A stretch of 64,000 bases of DNA from Veillonella sp. VA142 (GTDB taxonomy: Bacteria; Bacillota; Negativicutes; Veillonellales; Veillonellaceae). The translations under genes were made by a program, and so were the position numbers. The stretch's first letter is position 1, and every line of letters begins with the position of its first letter. The stretch lies in NCBI RefSeq assembly GCF_003992135.1, contig NZ_RQVN01000009.1, positions 1 to 64,000 of the forward strand, read 5' to 3'. Of this stretch, positions 42,298-52,404 are shown one piece after another. The notes beneath the pieces are model-generated. The model was given only the letters and a program-made list of their open reading frames with translations. It searched no databases and had not been told where the DNA came from.

Positions 42298-43479
42298 CTA
42301 GGACGATGTCGTGTCATCCTTCAACTTTCGTTTCCACAAAGCTCCCGTGGTAACAATATCTTCTCCAAATCGTTCTTCCAATGTATCTAGCACTTGTGCT
42401 AACCGATCTGGCTCTGTTTCTTCACTCTGAAAGAGCGACTCTTGTTCCACCTGTTGGTGAAAGCCACTAACCGTGATCCCCAATAAGCGGAACGGCCCCT
42501 GTACATTAAGTTTATTATATAATACACTCGCTGTCTCATACAATACATCTTCCCTATCCGTCTGATAAGATAGTCGTTTTTGCCTTGTTTTGGTTACAAA
42601 GTTTGGCAACCTCACTTTAATAGCAATCGTATGCCCTTTAAGCCCTTTTTGACGCAGCCGCTTAGCCACATGGTGCGCAAAATATCGCCATTCGTTGTCT
42701 ATCTCCTCTGGGTCCACTAAGTCCCTTTCATACGTCAATTCATTACCTACAGATTGCAACTCTCGATTCCACTCAATGGGACGAGTATCGATACCTTTAG
42801 ACAATAAATAGATACGTTCACTTTGATGACCACAATAAGGTTCTAGTTCATGATACGAATCCAGCTGTGCAATATCTTGAATCTTATGAAAGCCGCCTCG
42901 TTGTAATGCCTGTTCCATATGGGCCCCTACACCCCACAATCTACGAACAGGTAAATGTTTAATGTGAGTTTCTTCTTGTCCATGTGGAATAATATATAAA
43001 CCATCTGGTTTTTTCAAATCCGAGGCCAATTTCGCTAAAAACTTATTCGGTCCAATCCCGACCGATGCAACCAGACCTGTCAACTCCTTAATTTGTTCTT
43101 TCACAGCACGACCCACTGCCATAGGCGATTCATAAAGCTTTCCTAGTCCTGAAATATCTAGGAAGGCCTCATCTAAAGAAATAGGCTCTAAATACGGGCT
43201 AAACCGATGTAACACTTCATGGATTTGATCTGAAATTTCGTGATACCGTTCAATCCGAGGTAACAAATACATACCATCTGGACATAATTTTCTAGCCTTC
43301 CCAATAGGCATGGCAGAACGCACACCAAACTTTCGCGCTTCATAACTGCACGTAGCTACCACACCACGTGAAGAAAGGCCACCCACGATAACAGGGTGAC
43401 CTTGTAATTCTGGATAATCATGTTGTTCTACTGATGCGAAAAAAGCATCCATGTCTACATGCATAATCCAACGTTTCAT
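42298..43479 (-). CDS. dinB: DNA polymerase IV
   Basis: The 393-residue Y-family polymerase starts MKRWIMHVDMDAFFASVEQ, with the catalytic aspartate and SLDEAFLDISGLG (about 100) for the second acidic pair. VASVGIGPNKFLAKLAS and the little finger domain (about 235-345) are standard. The start at 43479 lies just after the ArsR-family gene stop (43481); a longer frame overlapping that gene is unlikely. Co-transcription with ArsR-family regulator is unusual. It adds to the UmuC-type polymerase at 19036. Confidence 0.92.
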   Translation of the reverse strand: MKRWIMHVDMDAFFASVEQHDYPELQGHPVIVGGLSSRGVVATCSYEARKFGVRSAMPIGKARKLCPDGMYLLPRIERYHEISDQIHEVLHRFSPYLEPISLDEAFLDISGLGKLYESPMAVGRAVKEQIKELTGLVASVGIGPNKFLAKLASDLKKPDGLYIIPHGQEETHIKHLPVRRLWGVGAHMEQALQRGGFHKIQDIAQLDSYHELEPYCGHQSERIYLLSKGIDTRPIEWNRELQSVGNELTYERDLVDPEEIDNEWRYFAHHVAKRLRQKGLKGHTIAIKVRLPNFVTKTRQKRLSYQTDREDVLYETASVLYNKLNVQGPFRLLGITVSGFHQQVEQESLFQSEETEPDRLAQVLDTLEERFGEDIVTTGALWKRKLKDDTTSS

Positions 43480-43480
43480 A

Positions 43481-43831
43481 TTATTCTGCCACCGCTTGTG
43501 GAGCATCCTCAATACGGCAGTACTTGATTTGTGCACAAATGCACTCATCTTTTGTTTTATATAATTCAGGCAAGAATTTTACAAATTCATCAAATGCTTC
43601 TTCATTAATGGAATAGCGTGTCCACAAACCGCTACGCACAGAATTTACAATACCTGCATCAATCAATATTTTCATATGATAACTAAGAGTCGATTGAGAT
43701 AACTCAAAGCTAGCCAAAATATCACAAGCACATAATTCATTACAAGACAACATGTCTACAATGTGCAATCTAGTTTCATCACTAAGGGCTTTAAAAATCG
43801 CCGCCAAACGTTCGTATGTAACTTCTAACAT
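43481..43831 (-). CDS. ArsR-family transcriptional regulator
   Basis: The 116-residue winged-helix repressor has the recognition region FELSQSTLSYHMKILIDAGIVNSVRSG and an N-terminal ELCACDI cysteine motif typical of metal or metalloid sensing; CICAQIKYC near the end adds three cysteines. The start at 43831 follows AGGAG by seven bases; an ATG six bases upstream is possible. It lies directly before dinB, so its signal might also control DNA repair. Confidence 0.87.
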   Translation of the reverse strand: MLEVTYERLAAIFKALSDETRLHIVDMLSCNELCACDILASFELSQSTLSYHMKILIDAGIVNSVRSGLWTRYSINEEAFDEFVKFLPELYKTKDECICAQIKYCRIEDAPQAVAE

Positions 43832-43960
43832 TCCCATTCTCCTATATGTATTCTACTGTAACCTTACCCCCTTATTATATACAAATTCCCAAACTAAATC
43901 TAATAATTTAAATGAATAAAGGATACTTTTTAGTAATACAACCATGTGATTTTGGAAAGA

Positions 43961-43993
43961 TAAAGACGACAAAGCATAGCTTTGTCGTCTTTA
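43961..43993. terminator. Bidirectional terminator
   Basis: TAAAGACGACAAAGC and GCTTTGTCGTCTTTA pair perfectly around ATA, lying between ahpC and the ArsR-dinB operon. 43994-44138 holds nothing else I recognise. Confidence 0.8.
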
Positions 43994-44138
43994 TGGGAAG
44001 TAAAGGATCTAAGATGTGTTCTTAGGAAAGTTTACAAATATAGTCAACATACTCATATAGTGCATCATGTACCGTCAAAGACTCGAGAGAGGGAGAGGAG
44101 CCTTCAACCATAACTACTACAGGAGCCGTTTATTTACA

Positions 44139-44702
44139 TTAGATTTTGCCAACTAAGCCAAGATCTGTTGGGTTCAATGTTTTTTCACCAGGAGTCCATT
44201 TTGCTGGGCACACTTCACCATACTTTGCAACAAATTGGCAAGCTTGTACTTTGCGTACTAACTCAGCAGCGGAACGGCCTACACCCATATCACAGATTTC
44301 TGCGGCACGAACGATGCCTTCTGGGTCTACCACGAAAGAACCACGATATGCTTGGCCGTCTTCTTCAGAGAATGTATCGAAGAAGTCAGCTAATTCATGT
44401 TTAATATCGGATAACATAGTATATTCGATTTTATTGATTGTAGGGGATGCATCAGACCACGCTTTGTGAACAAAAGCAGAGTCAACAGATACAGAAAATA
44501 CTTCTACGCCCAATTCTTTCAATTCTGCGTATTGATCTTGTAAGTCTGCCAATTCTGTTGGACACACAAATGTGAAGTCTGCTGGATAGAATACAAACAC
44601 ACTCCATTTACCTTTGATATCTGTATTGCTTACTTTAATGATTTCCGGTTTACGGAATGCATCCAATTCAAAAGCTGGTAGTTGTTTACCGATGATTGCC
44701 AT
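44139..44702 (-). CDS. ahpC: Alkyl hydroperoxide reductase subunit C (2-Cys peroxiredoxin)
   Basis: The 187-residue peroxiredoxin has the peroxidatic cysteine in FYPADFTFVCPTE (about 47) and the resolving cysteine in VCPAKWTPGEK (about 165). It reduces hydrogen peroxide and organic peroxides. No ahpF follows, so electrons must come from another reductase. The AhpC subfamily is clear from GEVCPAKW. A palindromic TAGAATTGTTATCATTCT lies beside its promoter. Confidence 0.93.
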   Translation of the reverse strand: MAIIGKQLPAFELDAFRKPEIIKVSNTDIKGKWSVFVFYPADFTFVCPTELADLQDQYAELKELGVEVFSVSVDSAFVHKAWSDASPTINKIEYTMLSDIKHELADFFDTFSEEDGQAYRGSFVVDPEGIVRAAEICDMGVGRSAAELVRKVQACQFVAKYGEVCPAKWTPGEKTLNPTDLGLVGKI

Positions 44703-44779
44703 TCTAATATCTCCTTCAATGTTACAACCTATACATAGTACATACTAGGTATGTGACCATGGAATCAATTTATGTATCT

Positions 44780-44830
44780 ATCATACACCATACTTTTAGA
44801 AAAATCAATATAGAATTGTTATCATTCTCT
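44780..44830 (-). promoter_or_regulatory. ahpC promoter with Fur/PerR-like box
   Basis: TTGATT (44808-44803) and TATGAT (44785-44780) are 17 bp apart on the minus strand. TAGAATTGTTATCATTCT (44811-44828) abuts the -35 and resembles a PerR/Fur-type dyad. Confidence 0.45.
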
Positions 44831-44848
44831 ATACCGATAATGCATAGA

Positions 44849-46090
44849 TTACTTTTCCAACATGGTTTCTAAGATAACAACATCAGTTTGTTTCATTCCT
44901 TCACGCGCGATAGTTGCCACAGTTTGCACGGTATGGTCAATGTCTTCTTTTACGATTCCTTGGCCTGCTTTAAAGCTATTTTCCGTCTTTGCCTGTGTAT
45001 ATGCCAACAAAGAATTACCAAGAGCCATACCAATTTTCATAGCACAAGATGCTTTCGCTCCATCGCAAACAACACCAGATGTACCTGCTAAAGCATTTGA
45101 TAATGTTTCCCAAATTACTTCTTTAGATTCATTGAGCAAAAATGCTACCCCAGAAGCTGTGGCAGAGGCCGCACTCACTACACCACAGTAAGCGCTTAAC
45201 CGACCAATATATTGTTTAATGTATAGGGCCAACACATTAGCCAAGGCCAAGGCGCGCAAGGTATGACTGCGATCAATACCATATTCTTTGGCATACATCA
45301 TGATAGGTACAGATAATGTAATACCCTGGTTACCACTACCGCAGTTAATCATAACCGGCATAGAACAACCATCCATACGCGCATCAGATCCAGCCGCTGC
45401 ATAGGCACGCGCTCTATCCGCAATAGAGGAAGAGTTGGAAATAATCAATTTACCAATATTGGAACCATAGTTATTTTTCATCCCTTCTTCAGCAATGGCC
45501 ATATTCAAGTCCAATTGTGGTCCTAGAATCTCTTCTAATTCCTTTGCATCCACAGTACTGGCAAACTCATAGCAAGAATCAAAGCACAATTCTATGGTAT
45601 GCTTTGCCACTTCTTCCGGAGATAAAGCAATGACCACTTCCCCATCTTTTTCTGCATAAGAAATAGTAGTATGTGTATTTTGAACAATCACCTTCGATGT
45701 ATGTTCACCTGCCACGGCAGTGACTTCAATGAACAAGTTTTCTACCCCTTCTGCAAGTTCAACAGAGCAGTAATCCGCTTCAAATAAATGATCTGCTTCT
45801 ATCACTTGTTCATGGGTAAGGTCTTCTAACACTTCTAGCTCTTTCTCCGCAGTTCCTACTAAAGTTCCTAATATAAGGCTATAATAAATACCTGTCCGTC
45901 CTTCTGAGTTAGGAATCGTCACACTTTTCGCATTTTTAATAATATTACCGCTCAAGCGGCCATGAACGTGATCTGGGCGAACACCCAACAGTTCCGCTGC
46001 TTTCGCTGCTGCAAAGGCTAAGGCGATGGGCTCTGTACAACCAAAAGCTGGCTTTACCTCACGTTTTAATAATTCTATGTACTCAATCAT
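44849..46090 (-). CDS. cyuA: UPF0597-family L-cysteine desulfidase (CyuA/YhaM-like)
   Basis: The 413-residue enzyme has the UPF0597 start KREVKPAFGCTEPIALA and conserved cysteines in MDGCSMPVMINCGSGNQG (about 250) and VCDGAKASCAMKIG (about 345), which bind a [4Fe-4S] cluster. Relatives degrade L-cysteine to pyruvate, ammonia and sulfide. It resembles the serine dehydratase alpha family, so serine may be a substrate. It is monocistronic between ahpC and men genes. Confidence 0.82.
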   Translation of the reverse strand: MIEYIELLKREVKPAFGCTEPIALAFAAAKAAELLGVRPDHVHGRLSGNIIKNAKSVTIPNSEGRTGIYYSLILGTLVGTAEKELEVLEDLTHEQVIEADHLFEADYCSVELAEGVENLFIEVTAVAGEHTSKVIVQNTHTTISYAEKDGEVVIALSPEEVAKHTIELCFDSCYEFASTVDAKELEEILGPQLDLNMAIAEEGMKNNYGSNIGKLIISNSSSIADRARAYAAAGSDARMDGCSMPVMINCGSGNQGITLSVPIMMYAKEYGIDRSHTLRALALANVLALYIKQYIGRLSAYCGVVSAASATASGVAFLLNESKEVIWETLSNALAGTSGVVCDGAKASCAMKIGMALGNSLLAYTQAKTENSFKAGQGIVKEDIDHTVQTVATIAREGMKQTDVVILETMLEK

Positions 46091-46235
46091 ACAAACCTCC
46101 TACTTACCTATGTATAACAACAATACATTCCACCTCTACTTGAAATACATCGTGTCTGTATATGTCATATAGTCTCATAAACTACTGGCGTCTTGTATCA
46201 TGCACATCCATACCCTGTGAAAATATATAAATCAC

Positions 46236-47375
46236 TTATAGGTGCCATAATTTCTTACGCTTACAACGTGTCTCTATCATTTCTAAATCAACGTCTACAC
46301 CCAATCCAGCACCCTTAGGTACCTCAATACATTGTGAAAGTCCCTCGGCGCCACAGTCTTTCCTTATACTAACAATCGGTGGACGAGTCAAATCCTGCTC
46401 AAAATAGCGTAAAGAATCTGACAAATCTCCTGGCATATAGGCATCTCCCAAGGCTGCTAATTGTACATGCATCCATTTAGAAATACTAGATTCCACCATG
46501 GAGCCAATCCAATACTGGATTCCATGGTCACGACAATACTGAATCATCTTAGCCGTTTCTCTGAGACCACCTAACCGCCCTACTTTCACATTGAGTATAT
46601 CCAACAAGCCATGAGTATGCGCATAGACCAAATCATCATAATTCAAAATTGATTCATCTAAACATATAGGGGTTGTAATGCTCCACTCATGAGTTGTCTT
46701 AAAGCGATTATACTCTTCTAGACTATATATCTGAAAAGGCTCTTCTATACATGCCAAATTAAATGTATTCAAAGCCCGTACCTTATCCATATCTTGGTAG
46801 CTATAACTTTGATTCGCATCCACCGCTAACATAAGGTCTGGATAGGCTGAACGCACTCGCTGTACTCGTTCATAGCCATCCTTGGGGGATACTTTCAGTT
46901 TAATACGCTGACACCCTTGAGATACATACCCAGTCACAGCATCCACCAAGGTATCCAAAGGGACATCACCTATAACGATACCCGTAGGCACAGTTGGTAT
47001 TAACGGCTGCTGTAATACATATTCCACCGTATTGACCCCTAAGTGAGCACATTGTAGATGGAGCAAGGCATTTTCCACCGATGCCACAGTCATAGGCATC
47101 CCTTCTGACAACCATCGCTTCGGTAATGTCATGGTTGCTTCTTTCCCCAATACGTTTGGCAAATACTGTGTACATAACACATCCCAACAAGAGGCTACCG
47201 TTTCCTTTGTATAAAAAGGTTCTACGAAGGCCACGCATTCCCCGTAGCCTACATAGCCCGCTTCGTCTTCCAAACGAACAATGAGAGTATCCCTAACACC
47301 TAGTTCGCCCTTTGCGGTTTTGAAAGTGAACTTCATCGGTAATTGCACATGGTACAGGGTGATATTTGTAATCAT
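46236..47375 (-). CDS. menC: o-Succinylbenzoate synthase
   Basis: The 379-residue enolase-superfamily enzyme dehydrates SHCHC to o-succinylbenzoate in menaquinone synthesis. The catalytic lysine motif IKLKVSPKD (about 160), metal ligands AVDANQSY, CIEEPF and CLDES, and LNVKVGRLGG (about 265) are present. The gene ends the men run and has a 71-bp gap to menH. Some relatives are promiscuous N-acylamino acid racemases, but the men context makes MenC the preferred call. Confidence 0.88.
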   Translation of the reverse strand: MITNITLYHVQLPMKFTFKTAKGELGVRDTLIVRLEDEAGYVGYGECVAFVEPFYTKETVASCWDVLCTQYLPNVLGKEATMTLPKRWLSEGMPMTVASVENALLHLQCAHLGVNTVEYVLQQPLIPTVPTGIVIGDVPLDTLVDAVTGYVSQGCQRIKLKVSPKDGYERVQRVRSAYPDLMLAVDANQSYSYQDMDKVRALNTFNLACIEEPFQIYSLEEYNRFKTTHEWSITTPICLDESILNYDDLVYAHTHGLLDILNVKVGRLGGLRETAKMIQYCRDHGIQYWIGSMVESSISKWMHVQLAALGDAYMPGDLSDSLRYFEQDLTRPPIVSIRKDCGAEGLSQCIEVPKGAGLGVDVDLEMIETRCKRKKLWHL

Positions 47376-47446
47376 AGGATACCTCTCATTTCTATCATAT
47401 CACTAGTGTACACAGTCAATACAGAGACATTCGCTAGTAGTGACAG

Positions 47447-48274
47447 TTATAGGAAAAATTGTTTTAAAATCTGCCGATACACCTCTGGTGCTTCCACATG
47501 CACATTATGACCTACCTGCAGCACGATGTGGTGGGCATCTCGAAAATACTGTGCGCCAATAGCTGTATATTTCGTATCTAATTCACCGCTAATATAACAT
47601 ATGGGTATCGTTAAGTCCGATAATCGATGGCCTACGTAAGGCATACTCCCCTGTCCGCTTCCTTCCAAGGTGAAAGCCAACGCATGAGGGCTATTGAGTA
47701 ATCGCCGTCGTTGAATCTTCTGTTGTACCTTTGCAGGCAAACCTTGTTGTGTCTTGAAAATCTCTAGCTTAGCCCAAGTCTCGCTAAACCAAGTGATATC
47801 ATGTACCCGAATCCGTTCAGCCAATGCTTGATCGCCTACATAGCGGTCTTGTCGTTTCCCTTCATCTTCTATCCCTACAGATCCACTTTCCAAGACTAGG
47901 TGAGTCACTTCCTCTGGATACTCCAATGCATATAATAAAGCCATCCTCGCCCCCATAGAATACCCCATAAGAGCATATCTTTCTCCTGCTACGGCATAGA
48001 TAACTCTATGTAAGTCGCCTAGCATCTGTGGCAATGTATAAGGTTGTAATTTCATAGGTCGTGCAGACCTACCATGCCCCATACTATCAATACGTATCAG
48101 CCGATAGCCTACTACCTCAATACCATCCCAAGTAGACCCAGATTCCGAAAATCCATGGAAACAAACTAGCGGTTTCCCTGTACCAGCTACGCTCACTCCA
48201 TAGTAATACTCGCCTATATTGATCTGCATACGTTGTATATCTAATGTTTGCATATCTTGAATCATTGCTTTCAT
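47447..48274 (-). CDS. menH: SHCHC synthase (alpha/beta hydrolase)
   Basis: The 275-residue alpha/beta-hydrolase-fold enzyme eliminates pyruvate from SEPHCHC to give SHCHC. Nucleophile motif GYSMGARM lies near residue 100, CFHGFSESGSTWDG near 38 forms the oxyanion region, and the histidine is in VGHNVHVEAP near the end. The start at 48274 overlaps the menD stop (TGATATG). Earlier starts inside menD are less likely. Confidence 0.83.
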   Translation of the reverse strand: MKAMIQDMQTLDIQRMQINIGEYYYGVSVAGTGKPLVCFHGFSESGSTWDGIEVVGYRLIRIDSMGHGRSARPMKLQPYTLPQMLGDLHRVIYAVAGERYALMGYSMGARMALLYALEYPEEVTHLVLESGSVGIEDEGKRQDRYVGDQALAERIRVHDITWFSETWAKLEIFKTQQGLPAKVQQKIQRRRLLNSPHALAFTLEGSGQGSMPYVGHRLSDLTIPICYISGELDTKYTAIGAQYFRDAHHIVLQVGHNVHVEAPEVYRQILKQFFL

Positions 48275-48275
48275 A

Positions 48276-50090
48276 TCATTGCACCCGATACACCTTGTGC
48301 AATTCACGACTACCTTCCTTAGAGGTAGGCACTTCTATCACATGAATACCCGCTGTCCCAATATAGCGCTGCATCGCCTGTTCTAACTCTGCATTGGTAG
48401 TGACTTTCACATAATCTAAGCCATACATGGTCGCTAACCCACTGTAATCAATGCCTTGCGGTGTATTGAATAGATAATCAAAATCGTCCGTTCCTTTTTG
48501 TGGCAAGTATTGGAAAATCCCTCCCCCATCATTATTATGCAAGATAATGGTCAAGTTCATACCATGCGTTTTTCCAATGGCTAAGCCGTTCAAATCGTGA
48601 AAGAAACTTAAATCCCCTGTGACCATAACGGTAGATTTTCCATTTGTACTAATCCCTAACGCCGTAGACACCGTCCCATCTATGCCATTAGTACCACGGT
48701 TGCCGTACACCATGGCTTGAGAGCGTCCTGATGCCCAAAAATAGTCCATATCCCGAATAGACATACTATTCGCTACTAGAATTTGTCCCTCATTAGGCAT
48801 CATTTGTTGCAACATGTAAATCGTACGCCCTTCAAATAAAGTTGGTTCCTCTTGTACTTTGTCTAGCTGTTCACGACTGTTGGATTCTATATCTTGCCAT
48901 GCTTTTACATACTCTATATCAGCTATTGTATTCTGAGCAGACACAACACTGCCTTCCTCTGCTTTATGTATCTTATCTATATTTTCTTGTTGCCATCTTA
49001 ATGCATCGTCATCGGTACTTGAGCCATCACATTCCGCATCAGTCTTATCTAGAGAGCCATGCGCTTTATCTCTTATTCTACTGCCTCTCTCCGGTACACC
49101 AAATAATCCTCTATACGCTTCTACTAAAAATACATCTATATCAGTCATGACATGTATAGTCGTCGTCAAACTAGGATTTATCACATCTGCATTAGGGCTC
49201 ACCGTAATATAGTCGATGTCCGTCAAGGTCGTCATCCATTGTTGAATCCGCTTCGACACTGGAATTTGTCCCAATTGGATCACCACATCTGGTCGCAATT
49301 CCTTCCATCGTTCATGATGATCCAAGAACGCATCGTAGGTGCTGATTACTCCCTCGTATTGGCGCAAATTAGACAAAGGGTCTGCTATCACAACAGCGCC
49401 GATTCGGTCTGCAAATTCTACCACTGCTTTAGGATTCGTCACATTAGGCCCACCCAAGATGAGCACTCGCTTTCCGCCCAATAACGGTGCCAATGTTGGT
49501 ATTTTCTCATGTTTCACGAGGTAGAATGGTTTCTCACTGCGTCCCTGTGTAAAATATTCTTCCTCACAATTAGGCACCAAGGGCTCAAACAAAGGTACAT
49601 TGATGTGTACCGGTCCCAGTTTGTGGTCATTCGCTTTCAAATAGGCACGGCGTGCTACTTGACGAGGGTATGTATAATAGTGACTTTCACCAGGCACAGA
49701 CAATTCCTCATAATAGTTCACGGCAGTGCCAAAATATTTCTGTTGGTCAATGGTCTGCGGTGCCCCTACCTGTTGCAAGGTGTACGGACGGTCCGCGGAC
49801 AAGATAATCATAGGCACACCGCTGTGCTTCGCTTCCACTACAGCAGGACCATAATGTGCCAAAGCAGACCCCGATGTGCATACCAATACGGCAGGCTCAC
49901 CCTGCGCTTTGGCAATGCCCAATGCCATAAACCCAGCGGACCGCTCATCAATATTCATATATGTATGAAAGCCTCCATGGCTTTGAAAGAGCATGGCTAA
50001 TGTAGTCGACCGTGAACCGGGGCTAAACACCGCATGGCGCACCCCTAATTGGTACAACTCATCCACCAAACTTGCTATATATTCGTTCAT
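48276..50090 (-). CDS. menD: SEPHCHC synthase
   Basis: The 604-residue thiamine diphosphate enzyme condenses isochorismate with 2-oxoglutarate. The start YQLGVRHAVFSPGSRSTTLAM and DERSAGFMALGIAKA (about 50) are MenD signatures, and TGDLSFFHDLNG (about 495) with HNNDGGGIF binds the cofactor. The region about 340-420 is poorly conserved and polar, longer than in E. coli MenD (556). The gene begins after its own promoter region, since a terminator closes menF upstream. Confidence 0.92.
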   Translation of the reverse strand: MNEYIASLVDELYQLGVRHAVFSPGSRSTTLAMLFQSHGGFHTYMNIDERSAGFMALGIAKAQGEPAVLVCTSGSALAHYGPAVVEAKHSGVPMIILSADRPYTLQQVGAPQTIDQQKYFGTAVNYYEELSVPGESHYYTYPRQVARRAYLKANDHKLGPVHINVPLFEPLVPNCEEEYFTQGRSEKPFYLVKHEKIPTLAPLLGGKRVLILGGPNVTNPKAVVEFADRIGAVVIADPLSNLRQYEGVISTYDAFLDHHERWKELRPDVVIQLGQIPVSKRIQQWMTTLTDIDYITVSPNADVINPSLTTTIHVMTDIDVFLVEAYRGLFGVPERGSRIRDKAHGSLDKTDAECDGSSTDDDALRWQQENIDKIHKAEEGSVVSAQNTIADIEYVKAWQDIESNSREQLDKVQEEPTLFEGRTIYMLQQMMPNEGQILVANSMSIRDMDYFWASGRSQAMVYGNRGTNGIDGTVSTALGISTNGKSTVMVTGDLSFFHDLNGLAIGKTHGMNLTIILHNNDGGGIFQYLPQKGTDDFDYLFNTPQGIDYSGLATMYGLDYVKVTTNAELEQAMQRYIGTAGIHVIEVPTSKEGSRELHKVYRVQ

Positions 50091-50448
50091 ATGTTATCTC
50101 CCATACCAACCTGTGGTATTGTGTTATCGTTAATAGTAACTATCTACTATGTATTATACCATTGTTTATACATTCTGTGCGTATTCTCCTATCCTACACA
50201 GCTTTTTTTAATACCTACAGTAACACGAATCATTTCTCATAGAATTGTTTCTACTACTCATGCTACAAACTATTTGTAACATATGTTAAGAAATAGCAAA
50301 GAGTTTCAAAACATTATACTAAAAAGGAATGTCGACTTCTCAACATTCCTTTTTAATTTCCTATATCTATTCAATATATTTGTGCGGATTCATCATCCTA
50401 TCCTGCTCGATTGCATCCCTAATTTAATCTATACATCAATGTATAATC
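50091..50448. other. Gap between menF and menD with a menF terminator
   Basis: AAAAAGGAATGT (50321-50332) and ACATTCCTTTTT (50343-50354) form a terminator. The rest is AT-rich and without recognised genes; the menD promoter must lie here. Confidence 0.6.
50321..50354 (-). terminator. menF terminator
   Basis: A perfect 12-bp stem around CGACTTCTCA, with T-runs on both strands. Confidence 0.8.
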
Positions 50449-51591
50449 CTATAACGCATCCAATATAGTACCCATTTTATTGATAGTTTCTTCATATTCT
50501 TCATTACTGTTGGATTCACTCACAATACCGCATCCTGCATAGGCATAGAGTCGGTTGCCTATGATAAGGGCAGACCGAATAGCAACCACTAGAATACCAT
50601 CCCCCATATCTTTCATAAATCCGAAAGGCGCCGCATACATGCCACGCTCATGAGCTTCGTACTTCGCCAGCAAATCCATGGCCAGATCTCGTGGCTCTCC
50701 ACCTAAGGCTGGTGTAGGATGTAATAATTGACCCCATTCGATGAGGGATTTCGTGCTATCCTTGGCGGTGATGATAGTCCGCAAATGGTATAACCGAGAC
50801 AGTTCCATAATGCCCGTTTCTCCTACGGTCACGTCCTCCGTCACTTGCCGCATCGTTTGTACAATACGATCTCGCACAATATTGTGCTCCACTCGATTTT
50901 TATGGTCATTTAGGAATCGTTCTTTCGTCCACGCCTTAGGACCAAACTTCGGTGCCGTTCCTGCCAAAGCATAGCTTAGAATTTCATCGCCCCGATGGCG
51001 CACGAGAATTTCAGGGGAGGCCCCCACAAAAGTACGCCCCTCTTTCTCATATCCAAAAATAAAGCAATTCGGATTGTTCTCCACCAAGCGGTCCAATATG
51101 CTCACCACATCAAACGTTGTAGGGCTAGTAAACTCTACCTCACGAGAGGAAACCACCTTCGTCATGCTCCCTGCGTGAATATTTGTCAAAATGGCATCCA
51201 TCAAGGTGTCCCAATCTTGTCTATCATCACTGGTCTCTGTAAACGTATGGTCTATGCGCTCAATCCTATGGCGTTGTATATCCACGCCCTCCCCTGAGTG
51301 CAGGTAAAAGGACTCCCCATTTTCTACAATATAATAATGGGTAAAAGCCACCATTTCATGGCCCATATTACACCATTTTTCATCTTTCACCGTCGGAAAG
51401 AACGTGCCACCATAAAATACGTACGCATATTGTTCCCGGTCGCTATCGTCTTTCACCACAGCCAATCGTTTGGCTCCTACCACCACACGATCGCTTTGAC
51501 GGTCCACCCAAAAGACCCGTTCCTCTCCGTCGAAGTTTAGCCAAAACTCCAAAGGATTATCTAATTGTAAAGGCTCCTTAGTATATTTCAT
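50449..51591 (-). CDS. menF: Isochorismate synthase
   Basis: The 380-residue chorismate-binding enzyme makes isochorismate, the first step of menaquinone synthesis. It has VGASPEILVRHRGDEILSYALAGTAP (about 195), ELSRLYHLRTIITA (about 262), LHPTPALGGEP and the C-terminal YAGCGIVSESNSNEEY. The start at 51591 follows GAGGAG; a start fifteen bases upstream also exists. It is separated from menD by a terminator but belongs to the same pathway. menE, menB and menA are not in this window. Confidence 0.9.
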   Translation of the reverse strand: MKYTKEPLQLDNPLEFWLNFDGEERVFWVDRQSDRVVVGAKRLAVVKDDSDREQYAYVFYGGTFFPTVKDEKWCNMGHEMVAFTHYYIVENGESFYLHSGEGVDIQRHRIERIDHTFTETSDDRQDWDTLMDAILTNIHAGSMTKVVSSREVEFTSPTTFDVVSILDRLVENNPNCFIFGYEKEGRTFVGASPEILVRHRGDEILSYALAGTAPKFGPKAWTKERFLNDHKNRVEHNIVRDRIVQTMRQVTEDVTVGETGIMELSRLYHLRTIITAKDSTKSLIEWGQLLHPTPALGGEPRDLAMDLLAKYEAHERGMYAAPFGFMKDMGDGILVVAIRSALIIGNRLYAYAGCGIVSESNSNEEYEETINKMGTILDAL

Positions 51592-52404
51592 ATGACTCCT
51601 CATCATTCGTAGTGTATCTACTGCTATCTATGCTCTATATAGCAAGTTATTCCACGTGTTAGCTTAGGTCTATATAAGCACATATCTAGCAATCTACATG
51701 TTACTATTCCTAACGCAATCTTTCTATAACCCCTATCCCGTATAGCTAGGAAGCACTAGAAAACTTGCTACATCATACTTTATTACAATTATACCACATG
51801 CATCACATAGTATAGGCTACATAATAGTCTGAGAGATTACTATTTGACTGTATTACAATTATCCCCCCCTTCAACGGCTGACAGAACTTCAAGATTAGTA
51901 GGCCTCATTACACGCTTTTCTTCACACTACCTTGTATAAACAAAGGTCCTTCTACTGGCTTTGCTGACGATGCCTTAGATTACGGTGTGAACAAATAGTT
52001 CTCGCAAACTCATATTCCCTATTTCGTCCCATGCGTCTTTCCATTTGTCTTTCCAATTCATATTCATACCTCTTTCTGTCATCAAAAATACAATAATGGG
52101 TGCTTTCAGTATAGCGAATCAGAATGACAAAATATGTCATTATGAAAGAGAATTTTTAATAAAAAAATACATGCTAGGATTCCCCACATGCATTTCATTA
52201 TTCTTTTACTACCTCTACATCAAAAGGTTTCAGCAGTATATAACTTTACAACCGTTCCTTCCTATCCTGTATATCCTACATCATCAGCTAGTATATAAAT
52301 TGCCCTATTTCTGATATACTTATAGATACATAACTATATGAAATAAACTACTTACTATAACTTGCGAGTCGGTCTACGACATCTCAGATAACAAAGGAGT
52401 TTTT
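51592..52404. other. About 800-bp region without a confident gene
   Basis: A 62-codon minus-strand frame (51952-52140) lacks a ribosome site and resembles no family. An extended -10 TGaTATACT (hexamer 52315-52320) precedes the methyltransferase gene. I see no repeats or RNA genes; the stretch may hold decayed sequence. Confidence 0.5.

Noticed and set aside
51952-52140. 62-codon minus-strand frame near 52 kb
   Set aside because: No ribosome binding site, odd composition (many Arg/Glu/Gln) and no family resemblance; it may be chance or a decayed fragment.
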